Shown one piece after another: positions 20,928-31,300 of a DNA stretch of 64,000 bases. The DNA is from Acanthopleura granulata (Eukaryota; Mollusca; Polyplacophora; Chitonida; Chitonidae): positions 186,001 through 250,000 of the forward strand of contig JABBOT010000030.1 in assembly GCA_016165875.1 (NCBI GenBank), read 5' to 3'. The translations under genes were made by a program, and so were the position numbers. The notes beneath the pieces were generated by a model. The model was not told the origin of the DNA, ran no database searches, and saw only the letters and a list, made by a program, of their open reading frames with translations. Numbering within the stretch: the stretch's first letter is position 1; each line of letters opens with the position of its first letter.

Positions 20928-21927
20928 GTAATGACCACCCGTAAACGTGAAGTTAAAGTTAGTGGCATGAAAATGTCTTTGCCATCATATGATGTTAGGA
21001 TTTTCATGTGGCGGGGTAACAGATGAAACACTATTTTCCAGATATGTTGAGTTTAGCACTATTTTCATTGTTTTTCATGAGTAGAAGTACATTATGTGCA
21101 TTGTGCGTCATATTATTGTATTAGGGTAATTTCATGTGGTTGTAGATATGAACCTTTGATGTAGGTAGGCTTTCATGATAAATCTGAAATACAGATAAAA
21201 AAAAAAAAAAAATAAATTCAAGTGTTGTCTTCTTTATATAGAGATTATAGGCATACCCAAAAGACACGTGAATCTAGCTCTGTATATTGTCTTTCTCTAT
21301 ACAGTACATAGAGTATAGTGAACCGGGGGGGGGGGGCAGCACAGCGTAAACATCAGCTTGAGCTAGGTATAGGGCTAATAAAAGACACACATAGGCTTTC
21401 ATGTTACCGCCACCTGTAAAAACTAAAGTACAGTGTCAGTGTCGATGTTTAACTTATAAAACACTTTTATGCAATAGCTATGAACGAATTGGAGATCATA
21501 GCATTATAATAGAGAACTCTATACATTTTCTTTTCTTTTCTTACTAAAATCACACAAAACAGAGATTAGAAACAAAAAACCCTAGCCGATGTCATCGCGA
21601 CAACTATACCTGTATTTTATATATATATATATATATACTTACTGTTCTTTTACAAAACCGCATATCATTCTTCTGTATATATTAAAACACTATACTATAA
21701 CTCGTGTATAAGGGGAGACAATGTAAAGAAAACAAAAGAAACACCCGTCACATGTCTTTGTGTATAGCTATACTCTATATGTAAACAGACAGCACTTGCA
21801 TAGTACACACAAGAATTTAAGTGAATGAGTGATTCGAGTTGAAGAAAGCATTGACAACATTTTAGGCATTCAAGGCGACAGAACCTAATGAATGAATGAG
21901 AAAGCTTGTTTCATCTGCAATCTACAG

Positions 21928-22044
21928 GTGTCTTTTTCCACAATCTATATCGGCTTAGCTGGAGTTCCACTGGCCCCTTGTGTAGTAACATTGAAAGTTG
22001 CCGGCGCTATGATTGTGCTGGGTTTTCCTAGTTTTCGAAAATAA
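21928..22044 (+). other. Exon-like segment 'c', fibronectin-III-like on plus, Ig-like on minus (copy 1)
   Basis: The segment follows TCATCTGCAATCTACAG and is open for 38 codons in most copies: VSFSTIYIGLAGVPLAP here, and (unit 2) VSFSTIYIGLPGVPLAPF then VKTLKFDGATIVLGFPSF. This resembles the end of an Ig domain leading into the first strands of an FN3 domain. Copies start at 29,577, 38,943, 47,047, 52,865 and 57,850. On the minus strand the same DNA gives a 69-nt phase-1 exon (29,676-29,608 in unit 2, CCAG|GTAAGC donor) reading KPSTIVAPSNFNVFTKGAS. That donor is lost in units 1, 4 and 5. Only one strand, or neither, can be right. Confidence 0.3.
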
Positions 22045-22431
22045 AACTTTCAGTTGCAGGAGAATAAAAACAACGCTTCCAATTCCAGGACAATAAAAAT
22101 GTCAAAGGCCAAGTCAAGAAACTGGTGATTGTTTCTTCCCCTACACTTGAGAGTCCACTTACGTGCAAGCGAATGTACCAAGTCCAATGGCAGCCTGGTG
22201 TGAGACATCTTAGATACTAATAATGTCTTAAAATGACGACTCCAATTCCAAAATGCTTTGTTCATATTCTGTATAACGTACTGGCTTCGAGTCAGAATTA
22301 CTTTAGTCAAAGTTTTAAATGTACTTCAACTCCACATACAAATGCTCGCAAACAATGCATCTGTTACCCTATGAGCCATTAACTATGAACATTTCATATC
22401 AATTCCATACCCATCCAACCCATTTATACAG

Positions 22432-22501
22432 GCTAATCGAAGTGAAACCCAATAACAGTACAGAACAAACATATGGTAGTAATCAGTCATATTCTGTCTA
22501 A
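22432..22501 (+). other. Exon-like segment 'd', Ig A/B-strand-like
   Basis: A good acceptor (CCATCCAACCCATTTATACAG) is followed by G plus LIEVKPNNSTEQTYGSNQSY and SV, then TAA; other units read LIEVKPSNSTA(P/R)T(F/Y)GSNQS. It has the look of the first strands of an Ig domain, but each copy ends in a stop where the Ig cysteine would be expected. Substitutions between units are mostly amino-acid changing, so it is probably neutral sequence or a pseudo-exon. Confidence 0.2.
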
Positions 22502-23531
22502 TGTAACTGACAATACAACCGCCGCAGCATTATAAAAACTATGGGCGATATTTGCATGAAATAAGTCTCCAGTGTAACATGTGGCAAAACCTTCTAAAAT
22601 CAGTTGACTCCTCGCAGGGAACATCTGTTTATATACGTAAAGGAATTCTTCCCTGAATTCAATCATACACATCTATATGACAAGCTCATTAATATCGCAA
22701 ATTAACATCATCTTACATCATCCACTGAGAAATTTTATGATTAATCTGTAGCGCTACCTATTTTGGCCACATTGGAGGAAAATAATGACACTAGAGGAAG
22801 GGTGGTAGGGTGTTGGAAGAAACAATGCTCCAATTAGCAGTCAATGGAGTGTGACACTGTCGGTCATGGTTACCATAAACATGTGAACATGACAATGTCT
22901 GTCTTTCTTTCCATTGAAAGAATTCACAGACACTGGTTTGGATTCTTGCGTCATTATGTTACATGTTCGTAATTATGAAACTTTGATCAAATGAAGCAAG
23001 GCAATACGGACGTGATTTGGTACATACCTGATGCGTTAAATCAGAGTAAAAATGAAACAGTTTTTACACTTAATGCTTTTACAATTTCTAAACATATAAT
23101 CTACAAGTGAGTTTGCATTAAAGTGTAAATTATGGTATCTTTATCAACTGAAAATGCCACAGTTCACTTCGGTTAATTTGATAGCACTTTTGCGTCCTTT
23201 TATGTCGTAGTTTAATGAAAAAAAGTTATGGGCCAGGACACAATTTGCACAGCACTTGAATTTCAATACTTCCAAAACACCTTTCTGGGGCACGATTCCC
23301 TTCATGGATAAAAAAATAGCCATGTCTTCTGTTTTGCGAGAACTCTTCGACACACTGTTGCTTTAGAAATAAATGCCCACCTGACACATCCAGTGGCTTT
23401 TATCTGATGGTTTGCCTTGTCATTTTTCGAAAATCAATGTATTTGCTGAACTATGGTGAACAAATGTATCCCAAGACATAAATAAAGCGTATGTAACCAT
23501 GCCGATAAATTTTGGGATAGAGAGGCCCATG

Positions 23532-23542
23532 GGTTCGAGTCT
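23532..23542 (+). promoter_or_regulatory. Pol III B-box-like motif in the units
   Basis: GGTTCGAGTCT matches the B-box consensus and is followed within 25-40 bases by T runs that could stop Pol III. Copies are at 31,179 (GGTTCGATTCT), 40,545, 48,624 and 54,447 (AGTTCGAGTCT). No matching A box at normal spacing was found, so transcription is doubtful. Confidence 0.3.
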
Positions 23543-24807
23543 AGGTGGTTTACCTCAATGTTCTTTTTTATTTCTTTTCTTTTTTTATTTTCATTTAAAA
23601 TATATTACATTATTTAACTTTTTATACCGAATCCATAAATACATATCTCTACAATGTGTCTTTTTGACAGAGATTACTTGTAGTTTTGAGTCGGCAAACC
23701 AGACTGAAATTCTCTTCTACGTTGCTCAGTGAAGTCACTGTCTGACGGCCAGATCAGCGGGGATCCAACCTAATTTACTTGTTAAGTTTACGGGATTCTT
23801 CATGTAAGTAAGAAGTTTTTCTTCACATGTTCAGATCTTTGTGGAGGTCTGGTTGTGTAGGTTTGTGCCATTTAGATGCACATTAACCCTGCAACAGTAA
23901 ATTTTGACGATTTGGCGACATAATGAGATCACTTTGTTGAATGAAGGGTATATTTAGTCGGTAACACCAGCTGTTTAGGTGATATTTCACACTTGTCCCA
24001 ATTACACTGTGTTTTTTTGTTTGTTTGTTTGTTTTTGTCAGAACCTACAATGGAGCCAATATTGTTTGTCTTACGGTGCGATGTAATGACCACCCGCAAA
24101 CGTGAAATTAAAGTTAGTGGCATGGAATCATACCAGATAAAACACTATTTTGCAGATATGTTGAATTTAGCACTATTTTCATTGTTTTTCATAAGTAGTA
24201 GTATATTACGTGCGTTGTGCGTCACATTATTGTATTAGGGTAATTTCAGGTGGTTGTAGACATGAACCATAGATGTACACGATCGCCGTCGACGTTTCTT
24301 TGACTCACCGTGAGTGAAATCGTCATGCCCCGTGAACCTTACTTGGTGTAGTACGGTACCGACTCCAGCAGTACCAGGGGGTACGTTTATGCAACCCATT
24401 TGTCGTTAGTATTCAACCATTAAGTTTGCATCAAAACACATGTCCATTTGGCTATGTTGTTATTGAAATTCAGCATTCTAAAACTGTTTCGTCTTCTTGG
24501 AGTTACATATGAAAATTGTAAAATGAAAGAGCAAGTTGGGTTACTCCCTTGTCAGGGTCTTTAACACATTGTTGTTATGTAAATGTAACTATAAGATTAT
24601 AGATGAAAAGGGTGCGACATTTCCCTATATTGCCTCTAGTGCATTTAGGTCGCATCACTAGAAATAATTGAATGTGCAGCTTGTATAGCAGTTGTAATAT
24701 ATTTATCTGCTAGTATTCAAATAGTAAACAGGAAATAACTAAAACATGTTCTTCCCTGTAATTCATTTACTGTTAGAAATTTGAATAATGACTCTGTATC
24801 GTTACAG

Positions 24808-24847
24808 GAAATTATTTCACCACATAAAGATCGCTTGGCGGCTCAAG
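24808..24847 (+). other. Exon-like segment 'b' (40 nt), first of eight copies
   Basis: CTGTATCGTTACAG precedes and GCTCAAG|GTATGAG follows. Frame: EIISPHKDRLAAQ plus one base (phase 1). Copies are at 26,705 (degenerate), 32,453, 34,347, 41,819, 43,713, 49,449 and 55,734. In the last the donor is GA. Substitutions among intact copies (GCG/GCA, CTTG/CATG) are synonymous or conservative, but too few to prove coding. If not spliced at GTATGAG the frame runs on to GMSCVLCRTT and a stop. Confidence 0.3.
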
Positions 24848-25154
24848 GTATGAGTTGTGTTCTTTGCCGAACCACAATCTTACAGCGTGCTTTCCTCGAT
24901 TACATTAAACCCGCTTATTTTGAAGTTTAATGACCCATTAAAATGCAGTCATTGTCGGTCAGTTTACAATGTACATGCTATCCTTATGTACGTATACTGG
25001 TCTCTTTGCACTTCCACGGGTGTTACTGGCTTTGTCACGGGTGTCATCTCAACGACACCATCATCAGAGAGCTTCCTCACAATACAGGTCGAGGTCTTGC
25101 TCCCGAAGGCCTTCAAACTGGATATTTGCTGCCCACCTCGTATTCCGAGCTTTT

Positions 25155-25262
25155 CCTATTTTACATTCAAAGGGAGATAATTTTACAGGTTTGACAACAG
25201 TTACCTTCTCTTTGACCGTGACTTGATTCTTATGGCAAGCTGACAATATTGGAGGATGGTGT
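25155..25262. mobile_element. Short insertion inside one arm of an inverted repeat
   Basis: At about 25,130-25,275 the sequence TCGTATTCCGAGCTTTTCC, then TATTTTACATTCAAAGG, is separated by about 85 bp from GGATGGTGTGAG. The inverted counterpart at 28,187-28,245 has the two halves joined (CTTCCTATTTCACGGTCAAA, then GGATGGTGTGAG). The extra segment begins GGGAGATAA and contains TTCTCTTTGA, an imperfect inverted match to TCAAAGGGAGA. Filled copies: about 27,040, 32,800, 34,700, 42,170, 44,065, 49,800. Empty copies: about 28,190, 37,556, 45,655, 51,470, 56,455. Confidence 0.5.
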
Positions 25263-25297
25263 GAGAACCACATACCTTAATATTTAGACACCACGGA

Positions 25298-25382
25298 CCT
25301 GCCTACCTGCCTGCTTTCCTGCCTGCTGACCAGTCTACCTGCCTGCTGATCAGCTGACCAACCAACCACCCAGCCAGCCTCT
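25298..25382 (+). repeat. Degenerate CTGC/CTAC/CCAA tetranucleotide tract
   Basis: Runs of CTGCCTAC, GCCTGCTGAC, CCAACCAACC and CAGCCAGCC occur here and in every other sub-repeat (27,185, 32,943, 34,840, 36,530, 42,309, 44,206, 49,938). Copy number varies between units, as expected for slippage. Confidence 0.8.
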
Positions 25383-27939
25383 AAACCAACAGCCCCCTTT
25401 CAGGGTACCATCTCTCCCGGAGGAGCACATTCAATCCTAGCACCAAAAAGGGGAAAAAAGGAAATCAAAAATCAGTAAAGAATGGAAAAAGCCGACACAC
25501 AAAACAAAAACCCAGTTTTTTTCTTCTTTTGTATGTTGATCACCATAGTATAAGTGAAAACATTCTTCAATTTGGCCTTAATGAACCCTGAAATAAATAC
25601 ATATACATAAATATCAAATTCAAGAATGATTAACTTTTAAGGTGATGGTCAGGTTTATGGTTGAAGGAGTGCTCCGAGTAAACTGTTATGTGGCCTCAGC
25701 ACATCAGATAACGGCTTATACGTTTGTGGGGGGAAAGCTTATTCTGTATTCTTTACTTGGGCTTCCAGTCGCATACATGCTTACAGGAGTTATTCCACTT
25801 AACTCAATACATTAGTTCTTGTGCATGTATGTCATCACACCTTCACTTTTTAGACGTCAATGAAACATGGAAATGAAAAGGGAGATCGACTGACGCCAGA
25901 ATCGACGATCGAGCCAATATTGTTTGTCTTACGGTCTGAGGTAATAACCACCCGTAAACGTGAAGTTAAAGTTAGTGGCATGAAAATGTCCTTCATATCA
26001 CATGATGTTAGGACTTTCATGTGGCGGGGTAGCACATAAAACACTATTTTGAAGATATGTTGAATTTAGCACTATTTTCATTGTTTTTCATAAGTAGTAG
26101 TATATTATGTGGATTGTGTGTCACATTATTGTATTAGGGTAATTTCATGTGGTTGTAGACATGAACCATTGATGTACACGATGACCGTCGACGTTTCTTT
26201 GACGCACCGTGAGTGAAATCGTCATGCCCCATGAGCCTTCGTTGGTGTGGTACGGTACCGACTCCAGCAGTACCAAAGGGATCGCTTATGCAACCCATTT
26301 GTCGTTTGTATTCTTCCAGCAAGTTTGCATCAAAACACATGTTCATTTGGCTCTGTTGGTCTTGAAATTAAGCATTTTAAAACTGTTCGGTTTTCTAGGA
26401 GTTACATATGTCAATTGTAAAATGAAAGAGCAAGTTGGGTTACTCCCTTGGCAGGGTCTCTAACATTGTTGTTATGTAAATGTAACTATAAGATTATAGG
26501 TGGAAAGGGTGCGACATTTCCCTATAATGACTCTAGCCCATTCATTTCGCATCACTAGAAATAATTGAATGTGCAGCTCGTATAGCAGTTGTAATATATT
26601 TATCTGCTAGTATTCAAGTGGTAAAAAGGAAATAACTAAAGCATGTTCTTACATGTAATTCATTTACTCTTAGAAATCTGAATAATGACTCTGTATCGTT
26701 ACAGGCAAACTTTCACCACATTAAGATCGCTTAGCAGCTCAAAGCCTGAGTTGTGTTCTTTCCTGAGTCAACAACCTAACAGTGTGCTTTCCTCGATTAC
26801 ATTAAACACGCTTATTTTGAAGTTTAATGAACCATTAAAATGCAGTCATTGTCGGTCAGTTTATAATGTACATGGTATCCTTATGTACGTATCCTCGTTG
26901 CAGTTCGACGGGTGTTACTGGCTTTTCCACGGGTGTCATCCCAACGACACCATCACCAGAGAGCTTCGTCACAATACAGGTCGAGGTCTTGCTCCCGAGG
27001 GACTTCAGACTGGATATTTGGACCCCACCTCGTATTCCGAGCTTTTCCTATTTTATTGTCCATGGGAGATAATTTTACAGGTTTGACAACAGTTACCTTC
27101 TCTTTCACTGTAAGTTTCTTACGGCAAGCTGAAAATATTGGAGGATGGTCTGAGCACCACATACCTTAATATTTAGACAACAACGACCTGCCTACCTTAA
27201 TCCCTGCTGACCAGCTGACCAACCAACCACCCAGCCAGCCTCTAAACCAACAGCCCCCTTTCAGGGTACCATCTCTCCCTGAAGAGCACAGTCAATCCAA
27301 GCATGAAAAAGGGGAAAAAAGGAAATAAAAAATAAGTAAAGAATGGAAAAACAAACCGACACACCAAACACAAACACAGGTTTATTCTTTTTTATCCTGA
27401 TATATTAACATTCACGTAAATTTGAACGATAATGGACAGTGAAATAAATATGTATACATAAATATCAAATTCAAGAATGATTAACTTTTAAGGTGATGGT
27501 CAGGTTTATGGTTGAAGGAGTGCTCCGAGTAAACTGGTATGTGGCCTGAGCACATCAGATAATGGCTTATACGTTTGTGGGGGGAAAGCTTATTCTGTAT
27601 TCTTTACTTGGGCTTCCAGTCACATACATGCTTACAGGAGTTATTCCACTTAACTCAATACATTAGTTCTTGTGCATGTATGTCATCACACCTTCACTTT
27701 TTAGACGTCAATGAAACATGGAAATGAAAAGGGAGACTAACTGACGTTTTAAAATGAAGACGGTTTCAGTTACTGAAATTTAACCGTCACAAGGACAACA
27801 CACACTGTTGAAACTGACACTCCATTATGTGTTTACTATCCTGGAAATATTTACCTAACTTTTTAAATTCATGCACGCAGTGGTTTGTAATAGTTCTGGT
27901 TCTCTATTTTTTTTCTTCTCTTTCCCATTTTCTGTACAG

Positions 27940-27962
27940 TGTGTTTTTAATGTTGAAATAAA
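27940..27962 (+). other. Acceptor followed by AATAAA: possible remnant 3' exon
   Basis: A 45-base pyrimidine-rich tract ending TTTCTGTACAG is followed by TGTGTTTTTAATG and AATAAA (27,957). In phase 1, matching segment 'b', this would add two codons and a stop. The same arrangement is near 37,306, 45,402, 51,206 and 56,187. Suggestive of a captured 3' gene end; unproven. Confidence 0.25.
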
Positions 27963-30900
27963 AAAATGAAAAACTATTCTCTATGCATTTGTTGTTTTAT
28001 AGTTCATAGTGTATTTTTGTTTATGTTTTAGTAGTTTACCCAGACAGATGCTTGATTTTGGTCTGATAGGTGTTGTTCTAATTGATGTTTTCTTATTGTC
28101 ACACGCAGTGATTGGTTGTGATTCAGGGTCATTCACACTCTACATCTGCGTCTTGTATTGTAAGCCTTTCTCGCACAATCCAGGAATGTGGTGCTCACAC
28201 CATCCTTTGACCGTGAAATAGGAAGTGCTCGGAATACGTGGAACGTGGCTAAATATCCAAGGCATATATATGTATATAACTGAATGCAGAGCAGTCTGGG
28301 ATGGAGACTTAACACAAGACAAAAAACATAACAAAATATAGTATAAGACGCACTTATACGAGTATCTGGGGGCTGGATTTAGCCTTATGTATTTTCATAG
28401 GGTGGGGGCGGGGGGCATGGCTTGGCGTTCGTCTAGCTTGTTGAGTACATTCGGTACTAATATATTAGCTATTGGAGAAAGGTACGAGATGCAGTCTGTG
28501 TTGACATCATCTTCCACGCCTATGACTGAAGGTCGCCACAGCGTTAACATCGGCTTTAGCGAAGTATAAGGCTAATAAAAACACACACAAACACAGGCTT
28601 TGATGATCAGTCTAAAATCTAAATCAATCAATCACTATAAAACCAAAAAAAAAAAAAAAGTGCTGTCTCTTTATATATAGAATATAGGTATACTAAAAAC
28701 ACATGGAGCTAGCTCTATTTCATAACGTCTTTTCCTATACAGTTCATAGAGTATATCGGAGGGCGAACCTAGGGGAAAGCGGTTTAGTGCAGCTAAGCGT
28801 GATCATCGTAAAAAATGATGAATCTAAAATATAGATAAAAAAATAAATAAATAGAATTCAAGTACTGTCTCTTTATATAGAGATTATAGGCATACCCAAA
28901 AGACAGGTGAACCTAGCTCTGTATACTGTCTTTCCCTATACAGTACATAGAGTATAGTGGACCGAGGAGGGTGGTGGGATAGGGTTCCAGCACAGCGGGA
29001 ACATCGGCTTGAGCTAAGTATAAGGTTAATAAGGCACACATAAGCTTTCATGTTACCGCCATCCGTAAAAACTAAAACACAGTGTCAGTGTCGATGTTTA
29101 ACCTATAAAACAATTTTATGCAAAAGCTATGAAACAAATGGAGATGATAGCATTATAATAGAGAACTCTATACATTTTCTTTTCTTTTTTTCCTAAATCA
29201 CACAAAGCAGAGATTAGAAGAACAAAAGAACCCTAAAAGATGTCATCGCGACAACTATACGTGTACTTTATATATATATATATATACTTACTGTTCTTTT
29301 ACCAAACCGCATATCATTCTTCTGTATATATTAAAACACTATATTATAACTCATGTATAAGGGGAGACAATGTAAAGAAAACAAAAGAAACACCCGTCAC
29401 ATGTCTTTGTGTATAGCTATACTCTACATATTAACACACAGCACTTGCACAGTACACAAAACAACTTAAGTGAATGTATGAGTCGAGTTGAAGACCGTCT
29501 TGACAGCATTTTAGGCATTCAAGGCGACACAACGTAATAAATGAATGAGAAAGCTTGTTTCATCTGCAATCTACAGGTGTCTTTTTCCACAATCTATATC
29601 GGCTTACCTGGCGTTCCACTGGCCCCTTTCGTAAAAACATTAAAATTTGACGGCGCTACGATTGTGCTGGGTTTTCCTAGTTTTCGAAAATAAAACTTCC
29701 AATTGCAGGAGAATAAAAACGCCCCTCGAAATTGCAGGACAACAAAAATATCAAAGGCCAAGTCAAGAAAGTGGTGATTGTTTCTTCCCCTACACTTGAG
29801 AGTCCACTTACGTGCAAGCGAATGTAAGTCCAAGGAAGTCTGATGTGAGACATCTTAGATACTAATAATGCCTTAAAATGACGACTCCAATTCCAAAATG
29901 CTTTGTTCATATTCTGTATAACGTACTGGCTTCGAGTCAGAATTACTTTAGTCAAAGTTTTAAATGTACTTCAACTCCACATACAAATGCTCGCAAACAA
30001 TGCATCTGTTACCCTATGAGCCATTAACTATGAACATTTCATATCAATTCCATACCCATCCAACCCATTTATACAGGCTAATCGAAGTGAAACCCAGTAA
30101 CAGTACCGCACCTACATTTGGAAGTAATCAGTCATTTTCTGTCTAATGTCGACTGACAATACAACCGTCACAGCATTATAAAAACTATGGGCGATATTTG
30201 CATGAAATAAGTCTCCAGTGTAACATGTGGCAAAACCTTCTAAAATCAGTTGGCTCCTCGCAGGGAATATCTGTATATATACGTAAAGGAATTCTTCAGC
30301 GAATTCCATCATACACATCTATATGACAAGCTCATTAATATCGCAAATTAACATCATCTTACATCAGCCAAGGAGAAATTTCATGATTAATCTGTAGCGC
30401 TACCTATTTTGGCCACATTGGAGGAAAATAATGACACTGGAGAAAGGGGGGTAGGGTTGGGGAAGAAACAATGCTCCAATTAGCAGTCAATGGAGTGTGA
30501 CACTGTCGGTCATGGTTACCATGAACATGTGAACATGACAACGTCTGTCTTTCTTTCTTTTGAAAGAATTCACAGACACTGGTTTTGATGCTTGCGTCAT
30601 TATCTTACATGTTCGTAATTATGAAACTTTGATCAAATGAAGCAAGGCAATACGGACGTGATTTGGCGTATAACTGATGCCTTTAATCAGTGTAAAAATG
30701 ATACAGTTTTTACACTTAATGCTTTTACAATTTCTAAACATATAATCTACAAGTGATGTTTCATTAAAGTGTAAATTATGCTATCATTATCAGCTGAAAA
30801 TGCCACTCTTCACTTCGGTTAATTTGATAGCACTTTTGCGTCCTTTTATGTCGTAGTTTAGGGAAAAAGAAGTTATGGGCCAGGACACAATTTGCACAGG

Positions 30901-31300
30901 ACTTGAATTTCAATACTTCCAAAACACCTTTCTGGGGCACGACTCCCTTCATGGACAAAACAATAGTCATGTCTTCTGTTTTGGGAGAACTCTTCGACAC
31001 ACTGTTGCTTTAGTAATAAATGCCCACCTGACACATCCAGTGGCTTTTATCTGATGGTTTGCCTTGTCATTTTTCCAAAATCAATGTATTTGCTGAACTA
31101 TGGTGAACAAATGTATCCAAAAACAAAAATTAAGCGCCTGTAACCATGCCCATAAATTCGGGGACAGAGAGGTCCTTGGGTTCGATTCTAGGTGGTTTAC
31201 CTCAATGTTCTTTTGTTTTCCTTTTTTTAAACTAATAATTTTAAATATATTACATTATTCAACTTTTTATAACGATTCCATAAATGCATATCTCTACAAT

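Larger units (their letters stand above)
20640..23655 (+). repeat. Array unit 1 (3,016 bp, shortened)
   Basis: Units are counted from the anchor GTGTCT(T/C)TTTGACAGAG. Unit 1 carries the tRNA-like head (20,706-20,754), the exon-like segment at 20,887, then jumps at about 21,125 to the TTTATATAGAGATTATAGG module, a poly-G tract (about 21,325), (TA)n (about 21,618), the 21,928 exon-like segment and the right-hand blocks. The whole 1.3-2.3-kb sub-repeat found in the other units is absent. Its poly-G/GTGTTGTCTTC module matches units 4 and 5, not its neighbour unit 2. Confidence 0.9.
23656..31300 (+). repeat. Array unit 2 (7,645 bp)
   Basis: Contains two sub-repeats (about 24,035-25,889 and 25,900-27,740), then the acceptor-rich block ending in a polyadenylation signal (27,940-27,962), the inverted arm at about 28,187, three related 200-350-bp modules (about 28,400, 28,660, 28,863), (TA)n at about 29,268, exon-like segment 'c' (29,577) and the right-hand blocks. 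Its 23.86-26.2-kb part is almost identical to unit 3 at an offset of exactly 7,645 bp. Confidence 0.92.

Noticed and set aside
22487..22672. Minus frame MCMIEFREEFLYVY in all units, next to TATATAAACAG and an octamer-like ATGCAAAT
   Set aside because: No splice or promoter context beyond a chance TATA-like string; frames differ between units.
23993..24238. 81-codon plus frame recurring at 31,638 and 41,004
   Set aside because: Its start lies in a T-rich intron-like tract and it runs through the GT donor of exon-like segment 'a'; the long form is unlikely to be a protein.
24857..25226. Three overlapping plus-strand frames and a minus-strand frame of 69-107 codons, conserved in every sub-repeat
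   Set aside because: All frames are open over the same DNA because stops are rare there and the copies are recent duplicates; conservation reflects identity of the DNA, not coding. No domain recognised in any frame.
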